Shown here: positions 9,524 through 22,419 of the stretch, one piece after another
Numbering within the stretch: position 1 is the first letter of the stretch
Layout: the number at the start of each line of letters is the position of its first letter
Source of the DNA: Lathyrus oleraceus
Lineage: Eukaryota; Streptophyta; Magnoliopsida; Fabales; Fabaceae
Direction of reading: 5' to 3'
Length of the DNA stretch: 64,000 nt
Assembly: GCF_024323335.1 (NCBI RefSeq)
Contig: NC_066584.1
Span: 431,607,408 to 431,671,407, forward strand
The notes under the pieces: model-generated
Databases searched by the model: none
The model's input: the letters and a program-made list of their open reading frames with translations, nothing else
What the model was told of the DNA's origin: nothing
Program-made: the position numbers and the translations under genes

Positions 9524-10737
9524 CTTCGACACTTCGACCCCTAGACACTTCGATACCTAGGTGTTTTAACAACAACATGCTTCGACTCCATGAATTAAAT
9601 TTTCAACATTTAAATGTCCATGTTGGACCATTAATGAAATATCACCATATTTTCACCCCAATTCTCTCATTCTCTCCATTATTCATCATTATCATGTGAT
9701 TGGGTTTTCCCTAACATTTGGCAATAAGAGTTTGGTTCTTTGGTCGAACACTTAGTGTGCGAAAATGCTTTCCATCTCCAATGAACATATCCTGTAAATC
9801 TCCCAATTGTCGATGTGAAGAATTATGACAAGTGGTGCAAACATATGATCGTGTTGTTTTGTTATCAAGATTTTCTTGAAGTGATTAAGAATGATGTTAA
9901 TCCACTTGTAGAAGGTGCAATAGTTGAACAAAAGACTGCACACAAGGAAGAGAAGACGAAATATTTCAAAGTTTTGTATCACATTCATCAATGTGTTGAT
10001 GTTGATAATTTTGAGAAGGTTGATGATTGTACGTCCTTAAAGCAAGCTTGGGGAATCTTGGAGAAATGTTATGAAGGAGTTGATAAGGCAAAGGTGGTGA
10101 GGTTATAAACTCACAAAAGGTAGTGGTTTCTATTAAAGAGTCAAAGGATATTTCAACCATTAGAAAAGAAGTGTTTCAAAATTCTCTTTAGGCTCATGAG
10201 CAGAGATTGGACGAGAGGAATATTGAAAAGAAAGTGAAGGTAAAAGGGTGCATGAATAGAGGTAGAGGAAACTACCATAACAATGGTGGAAGGGACTCCA
10301 AAAATTCCGATAATTCAATGTTCCAAAAAGGTTAAAACACTTGCAACAAATATGGAGGATCCAACAATTACAATGGTGAAAACAATATAGGAAAAGGAGA
10401 AAGATGAAAAAATGACAAGAGTAACGTCCAATGCTACAATTTCCAAAAGCTTAAAATTTTTACTCGCGAATGTCATGCCAACAAGAATGATCCATAAGAA
10501 ACTGAAGAAAATTTTGCAAGGCAAGAAGATGTTGATATCACATTGTTAATGGTGAATGATGAAGCAGAAAACAGTGCAGGAAAATGCATCCAAACTCGGG
10601 TTCAATCACTTGAAAACGTAATGGTGACTATGCTAGTAGATGCGTAATGCATCGATCAGTGGTACCTTGATTCTCATTGTTCAACACACATGATGAGAAT
10701 GAATGGTTGGTTTGTTAAAATCAATCCAACAAGTAGT
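9502..10737 (+). mobile_element. Ty1/copia 5' fragment (short LTR, degenerate PBS, gag, protease start)
   Basis: A putative LTR (9502-9716, TGTTGAGG...CCCTAACA) is followed at 9717 by TTTGGCAATAAGAG, a degraded tRNA-Met PBS. A gag reading follows (9770-10110: KNYDKWCKHMIVLF, CTSLKQAWGILEKCYEG), with an in-frame stop near 10106 and more degenerate gag. At 10660-10700 is the copia protease start QWYLDSHCSTHMM. The fragment ends abruptly at about 10737, where a different LTR begins. Confidence 0.72.
9770..10737 (+). pseudogene. broken copia gag and protease start
   Basis: The UBN2/gag-like reading is open from about 9815 to 10108. It then continues with stops and frameshifts through a basic, Gly/Asn-rich stretch (10240-10420) where the Cys/His knuckle would be. 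The protease active-site block at 10660-10700 has DSH in place of DSG. Non-functional. Confidence 0.7.
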
Positions 10738-11603
10738 TGTTGTAACAGTTCACCTACATCCAATGCCTTTCTACTTTATGAATCAATTTGTGTATTGTGT
10801 AATTTGGTAAACAAAACAAGCTTGACCTCACTTAAGGGATTGAACTCGAAAAGATCCCATGACATATTGTCTAAAAATTATGAGTTTGAAACATGTTTGA
10901 CATATAAAGTCGAAATTAAAAGAACTTAAAAGAAAACAACTTTTAAATGCAGTAAATGACTTAAAAGTAAAGAAATTGATTCATAAATAAATTTGTACTA
11001 TTCATGGAGAACTAATTCTTGAGGCAAATCCTGCTGATTACGGGTTCCACCGCTTTGAGATTATTTTAATTCCAATTAAATTTCGATTTCTATTCAATTA
11101 TTCCTATGTATTTGTTTGTTTGATTCGATTGCTTTTGTTTGCTTAACTTGATTGCTACTCATAGGATAAAATTGATTAAATTCGATTGTATGCATGTTCC
11201 TAATTTTAATTACGTGTCAACTTAGCTTATATGTTAGTTTCCCCTACTCTTTAAACTGTCATGTTTAATACGGTAAACAGGAACATAATTCACATGATAT
11301 TGATAGTGATTGTCTAATTGATTTCATATTCGAATAGAATCGAAGTCGCTTAGGGGATTGGATTTACAATAGCCAGTGATAAGTCAGAACCCAAATCAGT
11401 ATGATTAGCCGTTATTTTAGGATTAGCCGAAATAATCAAATATTTTTTTACTATTATTTTGTTCGAACTAAACCTTAAAACCCCAATCGTTTTCAGTTGC
11501 TAAAATTCAATACAAGAGTCCTTGTGATACGACTCTCGAATGTCTCTTCCCTAAACTACAACTTTTATTTACTCGTTTTTGACTCATGTGTGACAACAAA
11601 ACA
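10738..11603 (+). repeat. decayed LTR of an Athila-type gypsy element
   Basis: About 866 bp between TGTTGTAACA and ...ACAAAACA, placed directly before a degraded tRNA-Asp-type PBS. It is non-coding. The left limit is where copia protease homology stops. No partner LTR was found in the window. Confidence 0.5.
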
Positions 11604-11604
11604 A

Positions 11605-11624
11605 ATTGGCGTTGTTGTCGAAGA
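11605..11624 (+). other. degraded Athila-type primer-binding site
   Basis: ATTGGCGTTGTTGTCGAAGA can be aligned with the intact site TGGCGCCGTTGCCGGGGA at 43223 of the young element, with several C-to-T and G-to-A changes. This is the pattern expected for decay of methylated cytosines. Confidence 0.6.
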
Positions 11625-12129
11625 CTCCTGTCAAATTTTATGATTATTAGAGTCTTAGGTGTTTGTCCTTGCGTTTTGGCCCCTCCTTTCTTGTATTTTT
11701 GGCCAACTCGCGCGTATCCGTCAAACCCGATCCGAAAACTCTGTTTCAGAAAAATCTTCCCGGAATTGAAATTTTTCCATCCCTATTTAGTATAAACAAA
11801 TCAGGAGTCAAAATCTCTCACTCTTGAAAAGAGTTATGGGACACCACCCTCAAAACCCCAAATTCATCATTTTTCTATTTTTTATGATTTTTTCTTCTAT
11901 TTTCTTAGTTTCAGAAAAATCCGAAAAAATTCCCAAAATTACTAATTGACTTAATTAGAATATTTTTCATGATTTTGTATTTTTTCTTCTATTTTAATCG
12001 CTTTTGCTGCTTTTCAATTGTTTTTGCTTAATAGGGACATTGTCAGCATTTTACTAATTGTTGCTTCATTCATTGCTGAATTAGTTATGTGTTTTCTCAT
12101 TCTTTGTTGATTCTTATTTTGATTTTAAT

Positions 12130-12960
12130 ATGGCTGATCAAATAAATCTTAGAGAACTTGTTGTCCCTAATGAGAATTATAATGTTTTATGTATTGAAAA
12201 TCTTGATGTTGTTGTACCTTTCGAATTGAAATCTGGTTTAATACACTAGTTGCCAAGGTTTAATGGTCTTGCAGGTGAGGATCCACATAAGTATTTTAAG
12301 TAATTCCAGGTTGTGTGCTCTACACGTTTGACACCTAAAGGAATCACAGAGGATCATATCAATCTCACAACATTCCCTTTCTCATTTCAAGGAGCTGCAA
12401 AAGATTGGTTGTATTATCTTGAGCCAAATTTTGTCACAAGCTGGAATGATCTAAAAAGAGTGTTACTAGAAAGATTTTTCCCTGCCTCAAGAGTTGCTTC
12501 AATAATAAAAGATATATATGGTATTATATAGGTTTACATGGAGTCATTGGCCGAATATTGGGGGAGATAGCAGGTAGTGTTGAGTTGTCCTCAACACCAA
12601 ATTTTTGCTAATTCAGTACTTTTATGAAGGTCTGCTACCTATGGACAAAAACATCTTAGATGTTGCTAGTGGAGGAGCCCTTGTTGATAAGACCCCATCT
12701 ACATCTAAGACCTTAATAAAAAACATATCACTCAACTTATAACAATTCACAACCAGAAGCAACTATGTGGTTCTAACAAAAGGAGTGCATGAAATTCAAG
12801 TTTATCCTTCCAACAAGGCTTTAGAAACTAGAATTGATGAGCCTACTTCATTAGTGAGACAACTAGCAGTAGGAAAAACAGAATTTGAAATATTATGTGA
12901 CATTTGTACCTCTCTTGGACACCCAATAAATACTTGTCATACCTTCAAATGAAATATTAA
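12130..12960 (+). pseudogene. broken gag of an Athila-type gypsy element
   Basis: The reading starts near MADQINLRELVVPNE (12130) and continues with LPRFNGLAGEDPHKYFK. It is then open at 12313-12531, where FSFQGAAKDWLYYLEP and FVTSWNDLKRVLLERFFP match the retrotransposon gag core seen intact at 43770-43860. Stops at 12249, 12300 and 12531 and many frameshifts follow. A last recognisable piece (12767-12952) ends with the gag linker and a CDICTSLGHPINTC knuckle (C-x2-C-x4-H-x4-C). It is a fossil paired with the LTR and PBS just upstream. Confidence 0.75.
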
Positions 12961-13041
12961 GTGCATTGCTCAAATTGAACTTCTCAAATGAAGTATTAAA
13001 CTTTAACATCACAATTCGACACCAACTCAAAACATAACAAA

Positions 13042-13798
13042 AGTGTCTCATCCCCGATGTTACAAGATCAGAGCATTAAACCACTAAAATACAATAGAAC
13101 GATAAATAAACGAAGGTAAGTTCCAATAAGCCATCTTCCACTCACATCAACAAAATTTTACTCTTGATTATCTATAAGATGTCCATGGTGGACAACATAA
13201 AGGAAAAAGGTTAAGAATAAACTTTGATATAAAACAACATAAAGAATGCGAGGATAGATAAACATACAACACACCGCACATTCAATACACAAACCACACC
13301 ATTACAATCTCACACCTTTTTCATCATAATATATTCATATGCATGAAATGTGACTCACGACATCGACATTATGCATGTGGTATCAATCAACGGTGGTTCT
13401 TCATATGAATTGGGTTCACCCTTCTGAACCTCGAGTCCACCCTTATTGACTCGGGACATGTTACCCGTTCACCCTTCTAGACTCGTAACTTGCCTCTTTC
13501 ACAACAATGACACAAATGATGTATGGCATACAATTCATGCAACAATAACAACACCATGTTTATGATCCTCCTTCAAACAATAAACAACATGCAACATAGC
13601 AACAACGTAGTTCCTCCATTGAAACTACCACCACAATAAACGACGATTATATAATGTCCACATAATTAATCACCAATCATAATAACAATTCATTTTGAAT
13701 CAATCACACATTCATAATATTGCACGTAAAGAAACATTATATTCATATCATTAATTAACATCAACTCCCTGAAACATTACTGGGAAAAAGTGTTACAC
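13042..13798. repeat. possible gypsy LTR remnant
   Basis: A non-coding block beginning TGTCTCATCCCCGATGTTAC and ending near GTGTTACACA, with TG...CA-like ends. It contains a short imperfect repeat of TTCACCCTTCTGAACTCG-like units at 13400-13490. The composition resembles chromoviral LTRs, but neither a second copy nor a target duplication was found. Confidence 0.3.
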
Positions 13799-15210
13799 AT
13801 TAACAGAAATCCTAAATTATAACTAATACAATAACATAACACATCCAACAACTTTCAATCAAAATCAATCTTATAAAATCAAAATTTTCAAAATCAATTT
13901 TTATCAGCTCAAAACCAAATTCACGCTAAGTATTTACTAGAGTTGCAAAAGAATCATATGAAATTAATCTCAAGTTTAAGATGAAGAAGTTCTAATTTTA
14001 TTTCCTTAATCCACAATAAGTTCACTTTAAAATTTAATAGAGAATGATTGAATCTTTTTAATGATTTCCAGGTGTTTACAATTTTTTTCTTTCAAATTTA
14101 GAATTGTTTCTAATTAGTAATGCTAATGAAATTGCAAGACCTTGAAAGTGCTTTAAATAAAGACATAAAAGAAACATCATGATTCAAATTATGGCTCACT
14201 GGAATCAATCTTTTAGGAAATAAAAGACAAGATCTTTTACACCATGATTAGAATCATCCAAATATCTAAAAACTCAAATTTGAAGGCATGTTCAGAAACA
14301 ATTTAGATAATCTTGCCTTGGTGAGGTTGATTAGATTAAATAACTAAAAATGAGAAGCTTAATCTTAAAACACTAATCACCAATTTTACAAACAGATTAA
14401 GATGATTAGGGTGGATAAATAAACATCCTCAATTACAGTCCTTCTTAAGCCTTCTTACTGATGCTTCTCCAAGCTACAGGTCTTCTTTAGACACCTGAAA
14501 TGAAACTCTACCTACCATCTTTTCTTCAACATAGGATGCCTAAGCTTTTTCTTTCTAATGATTGAATTTGTGATCCTGTATTATCTTGTCTAGCTACTCA
14601 ATTATTGTAAATTGTAACACTGTTATTTTCATAGATGTATAGTGGAACAAAAAGTCATGATTGATCGGCAAACTATGAGGAAATATGAAGTGATGAGATA
14701 AGTAGTAAATTTGAAGCTTATACAAGAAGGTATTGTTCTTCACCATTTCTATTTAGTACGAAATATTTTTATTAGAAACACAAAATTGAACATTATTTGT
14801 ATATTTCCAGACTACATAGTCTGTTTTTCTTTCTTTTTATTCTGTCCACATTCTCAATCACAGGTCTCATTTATGTTTACATTGCATACAAAGAATGTCA
14901 AACTGATGATAAACCAAATTCTACATGTGGCCTATATGTATATGAGACTCTGACATCAATTTATACGGCATGAATTTTGGAGTTCCCGTGTTTCAGAGAT
15001 CTCTAGTTACCTCGCGAATGCATCGTTCGAGCATAAATATTGGACTGTGCAGCCCAGTAGTAAAACGGTTAGTTGATGTACAGGATACATAGGTCACAAC
15101 AGAAGTGCAAAAAATAGAGGTTAAATATGGTTCCATCGTTCTGGTAATTATGATCATATCCTGCTTCCTTTGTAACCCCCTCGTATGAAACACAACACCT
15201 GTAAAGATTT
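13799..15210. other. non-coding spacer, including the probable 3' UTR of the NT-C2 gene
   Basis: AT-rich sequence without a recognisable gene or repeat boundary. The right part (about 14900-15210) lies directly downstream of the stop codon of the minus-strand host gene and probably contains its 3' UTR. Short ORFs here have no recognisable domain. Confidence 0.5.
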
Positions 15211-18200
15211 CTAGATCTTCTTACCATTCTTGAGATTCCGTACAGCCATAACAAGTTGTTGTCTTTCTCCCTCTACCTCTGCAAATTTCAGACTAATCTC
15301 TGAATATCTTTCTTCCATTTCTTTCAGTTCAGTTTCCATAGTTGTGTTCTTTCCCTTTAGAATTTCCACTTCTTTCAATAATTCCTTTGAAAGGCGTTCA
15401 GCATCACTGTCAGTGTTAGGAGACAAAAGTTAACTCAAGTTAGTTCTTGGATGAGAGGTGAGACATAACCATAAATCTGACATTGTGATTGTGGCCCAAA
15501 ACGTTGTGTAATGTATGGATTGAGGATTCATGATTGTATGCAAAGCAACTAGGAATTCAGATGGAAAGAAATGAATCTGATTTTACCTTTCTTCGGACTT
15601 GCTAATAGAAGTGTTTACAGCATCATTTCCCTATTCATGTTACAAATATAAACAGTATAAGCTATTCTGGGACATCAATATCAAATAATTTGCGCAAAGC
15701 AATACTATAGATAAAGATTGATCAAATATTTTCTTTTAGCATATTTTATGTTTGAGACCTGCTTATTACCTTGTCATATATTAACATCACCCTCACTCGG
15801 TAAAGTTGATTTTTCTTAAGAATCACACTATGAGATGTACTAGAAAGATGTGTAGTTCAAATATTTTCTCTCCAGTATAAAAAATGTTAATATATGTGGT
15901 AGAAAGCTGTATGGACCATATATAAAGCACAAATTCCGACACAAGCACCTGACGCAACACGTGGACGTTGCTGATGTAAAAGACATGAGACACTTCTACA
16001 TATATGATAGTATTTGATCTTCGCCTATCCATTTACTATTGAAAAAGTTTAAAACGATCTGACTGAATTTTATATCTTTAACCTCTTATTGGCCAATATT
16101 GCTTCGACGCATCTTTAACCCTTTTAGATGTATTTGAAATTTGTCCAAGAAATGTATAAGATGTGTCTAAAGCAAAGAAAAATCTTTTTTGGGATTGAAT
16201 TGTCTGACATGTGTCATATGAGTGTCGTACAAGTGTCGAGTGTCGTACAAGTGTCATATGATTGTCGGACACTGTGACACACCTAATCCTAGAAGTGTCT
16301 ATGCTTTATATCATATCATTTTGGAAACTGAACTCCTTGGATTCCAACATTATTGTTAATTTCCTTTCTTTCTATTCATGATTTAGGGACACTATATAAT
16401 AAACTCATCAGAAAGATGCTACCATTTAACATGCCATTACAGGCTATAGGCAACGGCAATAAGTATGTTCTTTATATTATCTGATAAGAAGTATGGCTCC
16501 TGAGAAATTACCTTATGCATTTCTGATTTTGACTTCTTAACATTACCCTTAGCAGCCTCATTTTCTCTTGAAATCAAATTCATATGTAATGCTGCACCTC
16601 GTCCTTTGTTATTCTTGAGCTTCTTTTCCATAGCACTTAGTTCTGCTTCTTTCTTCTTAAGCTCTCCTTCTAACTGAGATACATGTTTCTTCATATTTTC
16701 TTTGTCCACTTGTTCTCTCTGCAAACTGTGTTTTATTTCATTATGCTGGATTTCAAGCATTTCAATTTTCTTTGAAAATGTAGCATCCTTTTCATCCCTG
16801 AGCCTTTGTGCATCCTCGAGTTCTTTAGTCTTTACTTCTAGCTCTCGTGACATCTGTTCTATTGTTTTTTCTTTAGAAATTATTTGTTTCAAGAGCTCTT
16901 CCACTTTCGATTCATGTTGATCTGTAATAAGCCTGAGCTCTTGATTGCATTTCTGGAGCGTTTCTTCCATAAGCTTGTTGTGGTTCCGCAATTCATCAGC
17001 TTCTGCAACTTCTTTCGCGATCATCTTCTCGTTCTCTTCAACTTTGCATGCCATTTCAATAGAAAGTGATTTATATTCCTCCTGAAGACGTTCAGATGCG
17101 ACAGCATTATTGTGTCTCGTTTTTCTCAGTGATTCTTCTGCTTGTATGGCCCGTTCTTCCTGCTCGGTTATCGCACTTTGCATGGCATGGAGATCTTCTT
17201 TGTATTTATCTGCCTGAATTCTCAGTTCTTTCTCTAAAGACTTAACTTCATTTTCAAGTTCCTTGATGGAGACCAAAGATGATGAAAATTCATCTTCCTG
17301 CATCTCTATCTTTTCTTCGAGTCTCTTTACTTGGGATTCAAGTTGTTGTATCGTAACTAAAGAAGCTGAATGCTCAATTTTTAACATGATGCGTTGTGCT
17401 TCCTCTTGCTTTAATCTTGTAGAGATATCCTCATTTTCATTCTCAAGAATATCATACTCCAATGTGAGCTCTTTTAAAAGCGTGCTTAGCTCCTCGCGTT
17501 GTTTACCGCAACTCTCTATTTCACTATTCTGTTCTGCAACTTTCTGCCGCAAAACATCTAATTCTGTGTCAATATCACGCTCTTTAGCAATCTTTTGAGA
17601 TTTCATTTTGGATGATAGATCCAATATTTCCTCGTTCTTTTGTTCTAGCATTTCTTCAAGGTCTGTCACAGCCAAAAGAAGTTCAGAATTTGAGTTCTGT
17701 GTTTTCAGCAGTTGCAACTGAAGATTTCCACTCGTTTCTTTTTCATAAACAAGCTCTTCCTTTAATGCCTCTAACTGAATCCTAGTATTTTCAACATCAG
17801 ACTTCAAGGTTTTAGAGGTTTTGGTCTCATTGTTAACACTATTGAAGTTCTGTTGGGACCTGAGTTGCTCATATTTAGTTTTCAATGAATCTCTCTCGTC
17901 TCTGAGACCGTTGATTTGTCTCGATAAATTCTGCCCCCGACTGCTTTCTTTTTCTACCTGCTTCCGAAGCGCTTGTAACTCCAGTTCCGATAGTTCTGCC
18001 TGCCTCTTCAGAGAAGCAATTTCACTTTTGAGATCTTCAGCGGCATTGCCGGAAGCCTCCTGCAATCTTTCTCTTGGAATATTCTCTTCCGCGCTGTTTG
18101 TCCAGTCACCTAAACTTCCATCTGATGCTGAACCAATCGACCATCCTGTATTTGACCTCTTATGCACTTGATTTTGTGTTGCGTTGGTGTCAACCGGTCC

Positions 18201-19560
18201 TCTAGGTGGCATCGAGTTCTGTCTGAAGCTATGAGGATCATCCCATGAAGCTACCTTAGGACTGATGCCATTAGATGCATTCTGTTCAGAATACTCAGAT
18301 CTACTCTTGGCCACGTTCTCATTCTATACGATAACAATAAAAAAAACTAAAGTAAGTATGATTTTATAAAGTACTCAGTAGATAAGCTCAAATAAGTCAA
18401 TCCAAACAGACCATAAATATAATTGCTAGGATATATAAGTATCTTACAAGACCTTACATCATCAAGATTGTAACTTTCTTCTGTACTGCCATAGCTCAAT
18501 TGATGTCTCAAACTTCCCTCATTATGAAGTCCCGCAGCTCCATTATCTTCCCCATTTCTGCAAATAAAGCATGATTGTTAGTTCAAAGGGGGAAAATTGC
18601 AATGGTTAAATTAACAGTATGTTATGGTTCATTTTCACCTTTCAGCAGCATATCCTTCAACATTCTGAATAGTTACCTGTTTCAACAACTCTAATGTGAG
18701 AAGTTACGAATTTAATAAGAAATTACTTTTAATATGTGTAAAACTTTATATATCATCAATCAATCAAAAATCACTTTTGTATGCAGATTAGTTATCATTT
18801 AACCATGACAAAACAAATAGAGACCATATTTAACTAGGGTTTAACTGAGACGACATTTTTTGAGCCCTGCGCGGTAGTCCACCTAGCCCGCCTTTTAAAG
18901 ATAAATTGTGAATGATCTATTGTGTAAAAGAGATAGAGGGTACTAACATGTAAAACTACGCCTGAATTGGCAAATTTCAATGGTAGAGAAACAGTAACTG
19001 GCTCAGTTTCTGCTAAAAAATCGGCAAAATCAACAGAAGCTTCTCCCAAATAGCCGGATTTCGAAGAACCCTAGAAAGATCCATAAAAAAGATTTAGACT
19101 TTCCAACAAACATGTCCTTTAACACAAATCACAGACACAAGTTCTTACAGTTGAAACAATGAAGTGGTAGATTTTCTCATGGAGAATCCCTGATTTTGAA
19201 TCCCTAACAAGTTTAACCGGTTCAAAAATTGGATTCTCCCATAAACAAGTCCCATCTTGTACAGCAGTTTTCTCTAATTTCACCGTTGTTTTCCCAACAT
19301 CATCTGGTACCAAAGATACCATCAGTGCAGACTTTTTCATCTTCGGAACCTAATCAAAAATCAGATTCATTAAAAAAAACACAAGATCAGACACTGTCAG
19401 CAGACATTATCAAACAAACATTTGTAAATTTCAAACATCCTAGGAAACATGTTTTTTTTCCAGAAAACAATGTTTTTTTTTGTTTACTTACCTGGGTTGC
19501 TTGAAAATCCAATTTGAACACAGCTTTGATCTTGTTTTTCTTGCTCCATGATTTGAACAT
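15211..19560 (-). CDS. NT-C2 domain coiled-coil protein (myosin heavy chain-like), 8 exons, 860 aa
   Basis: The spliced model is 19560-19492, 19349-19149, 19070-18948, 18676-18639, 18557-18458, 18323-16512, 15630-15587 and 15406-15211. All introns are GT-AG and the total is 2583 nt, so the frame is kept to a TAG at 15211. The start MFKSWSKKNKIKAVFKLDF begins an NT-C2 (EEIG1/EHBP1-type) domain over about residues 1-145, a membrane/lipid-associated fold. A Ser-rich linker follows (about 145-260), with WDDPHSFRQNSMPPRG and SNTGWSIGSASDGSLGDW. Most of residues 260-850 are Glu/Lys/Leu-rich heptad-like coiled coil. The C-terminus is EGERQQLVMAVRNLKNGKKI. Arabidopsis relatives are the myosin heavy chain-related NT-C2 proteins (At1g63300, At5g41140 and At5g52280 type). 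There is no motor domain. The precise role is unknown; a scaffold or tether in organelle or cytoskeletal positioning is inferred. It is the only intact host gene here. Confidence 0.9.
15631..16511 (-). other. large intron 6 of the NT-C2 gene with a short tandem repeat
   Basis: An 881-bp intron (donor GTAATTTC, acceptor GAATAG), by far the longest of the gene. At about 16200-16280 it carries imperfect repeats of a GTGTCGTACAAGTGTC-like unit ending in GGACACTGTGACACACC. No ORF with a recognisable domain is present. Confidence 0.7.
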
Positions 19561-22419
19561 TTTATCTGACAGATAAATATGGTGGTTACTGGTTGCAGTG
19601 TTGTGGATGCAAAAGAAGCCTTATAAGATAAACATTATTGATGGGAGGTGCAATGTTATGATTTGTGAAAATCTGAAATTAATTTTTGTGATAAAGTCTG
19701 TTAATGACTTGAATTGAAGAATGAGGTGTTACGATTTTCTGAATGCAAAAGAGTCTTGTGAAGTCAAGCCTGATTTGTTGGTTGATTGAGATGCTGAACT
19801 TGTATGATTAGCAAAGTAATTAAAAAAAAGAGAATTAAAATTTGATACTGTATAAATATATTATGAGAACTTAGAAGAAGGTTCTTACGAATGGCTTTGT
19901 TTTCTGCTTTTTAGCAAGGACAAGGAAAATGGATTCTTGTCATATTTAAGAATTTGGTACATTGGTCACCATTGGATTTAGATCTCATAGTTTGCAAGAT
20001 AGGTAGGTTTAGATTTTATTTTAAAATTAAATTTTTAATTTGATTCATTGTATTTTTTGGTATGTGATTCATTCTATTTTGATCTAGTTATCAAAAGTGT
20101 CGATTAAACACTTAAAGAAAATGTAATTTTAACTAATATTATATAGTTTAATGTTTAATTAAAATATTAAATTATATAAGTAATTTAAAATAACAGACAG
20201 GATTTACGCGGTCATCGAAATATTTATCAGATATCTTATATCATTATAATAGAATCATTTTTGTAACCCAAAAAAACTTTTGAAAAAATTTAATATAATA
20301 AAATTTAAATAAAAATAGAAGGCAGACAATAATAAATTATTCTATTGTTTTTTATCAGTTTATTTTGCTATTTTAAAAATATTTTTATAATGTTATATAT
20401 TTTTATTTTTAAAAAAATTGATAATATTTTTTTTTAAATTCATGAAAAATTATTTAAATAGTTTTTATAAAATATTATTATAAATATTTCAATTTCTTAT
20501 TATAACTTTTTTATATTAAAATTTCAAAAAAAAATATCTAAATTTAAAGATATTTTAACTAGTTTTTTATAAAATTATTTTTAAAATATATTTTTTTAGA
20601 AATATTATGTGATTTTTAATATGTTTTAACTTTCAATAATATATATTTATATTATTAGATGTTAGAATTTGTTTTTTAATTTATAAAAAAATGATAATAA
20701 ATAACTACAAAGATTGTGTATATAATATTTTTAAAAAAATAAAAAAATAAAAATTTAAGTTAAAACAAACGATCCCAAAATTTAAAAAATTGAATATTTT
20801 ATCGTTATAAAATTACACAGTCCATGCAGAATTTAGTGTATTTTGAATATTGACTCAATTTTAGATTTTTTGTTTTAATTTTTTTTTTAAATGATTTTTA
20901 TAATCTTACATGTTTTATTTTTTAATTAAATAAAAATTTAATTTAAAAATTTATTTTTAAAATATTATTTTAAATATTTTATCATTTTAACTTTTTTGAG
21001 TATCAAAAATTTTAAAAAAAAACATTTATTTTAAATAAAAATTAATAATTTTTTATAAAAATCATTTATAAAATGTAACTGTTTGAAAAAATTACGATTT
21101 TGACTATAATTTGATCTTTAAAAATATATATTTATATTATAAGATATCAAAGTAATCTTTCAATTTATAAAAAATAAAATTTCTTAAAAAAATTAATATT
21201 CAAAAAACATTTTCAGAAAATCATTTTTCCCTCTTCATAGTTTTTATAGTAAATTTTCACAAAATGAATGATCCGGCCATCCTATGTGACTGCAGAGGAT
21301 CCAAGCTTAAATTTTAGATGTGAAAATCAATCTTTGAAAACCCATATTTATCATCTTTGATTACACAATACATGAGTTTTCGCTAAATGCAAGACTTGCA
21401 TCATAGTCATAGTCATATATGAATAATATAGAGGATTCAAACTTAAATTTTAAATGTAAAAATCATTTATTTTAAACCACATTTATCATTTTAAATACAT
21501 GAGTTTTTGAATTATTGATAAAAGATTAATCGTCTCTAATGTTTTGTAATATTTTTGTGGTGATTTAAAATTCCAAGTAAAAAATTGTTACCGTTACAAG
21601 ATCTATCTTGAAATGAGGGGTTGAGAGTAGGTTGATATGATAAGTCGTAATAAGAACAAAAGGCCAAGATTGGAATAGATGGTTAATTAAGTAGCTAGAT
21701 TGTAAGTTTTTCAAGTTCTGGCATTTAACATTTGTTGGAGAATGACATTTCATTTGACCAAATTTACCAATGAAATTGAATGGGGTAAGTAAAAAGGTAG
21801 AGAAGAAGAGCAATGTCCATGTGCTTCTGGGTTATGTTTGATAAGCAACAACTCACCAAAACATAAATGCTACACCTTTCTGCTGCCAAGGACATGACCA
21901 ACAAAGTTTAATAAAATATTAGTTGTAAATGTAAGGTGGGTTGGTGCCCCACTAATATATTCACCATTTTTTCAACATAGTAGTATAATACTAATTATAT
22001 ATCTTTAATGGCAATAAGCAAACTAAAAAGAAAAAAAGATTATAAAAAAATAATGAAATTAAAATACAACAATCAACAAACTTCATAAAAGAATGAAATG
22101 GAAAGTAGGCCTCTGTGTTTGCACATTCAGCACATGCCACTGTCGGCGCCCAAACAGATCCTTCTCATATATACAAATTTATGCATATAATGTAAAATAT
22201 AATAAGAATTTAATATGAAACCAACAGATATATATATCAATCAAGTCAACACTCGTCATCAACTATAAAATGGTGAAAGTGGAACCCTTAAAAAGAATTA
22301 TTTTAGTTTTACACGTGATTATGGATATAAGGATCCATGAGGTTTTTCTTTAATACGTCAATTAAATCAATAGTGGCCACTAAACATTTTAACAAAAGTT
22401 ACATAAAAAAATATTGAAA
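19561..22419. other. AT-rich spacer upstream of the NT-C2 gene
   Basis: The first few hundred bases (19561-19900) should hold the 5' UTR and promoter of the minus-strand gene. 20000-21250 is extremely AT-rich and seems to contain two diverged copies of one segment (about 20380-20720 and 20880-21190), sharing a TATATTTATATTAT-AGAT block. 21250-22400 shows no gene that I recognise. Confidence 0.5.

Noticed and set aside
14993..15254. Minus-strand ORFs downstream of the NT-C2 stop
   Set aside because: They lie in the probable 3' UTR; the spliced model already ends at 15211 with the expected conserved tail.
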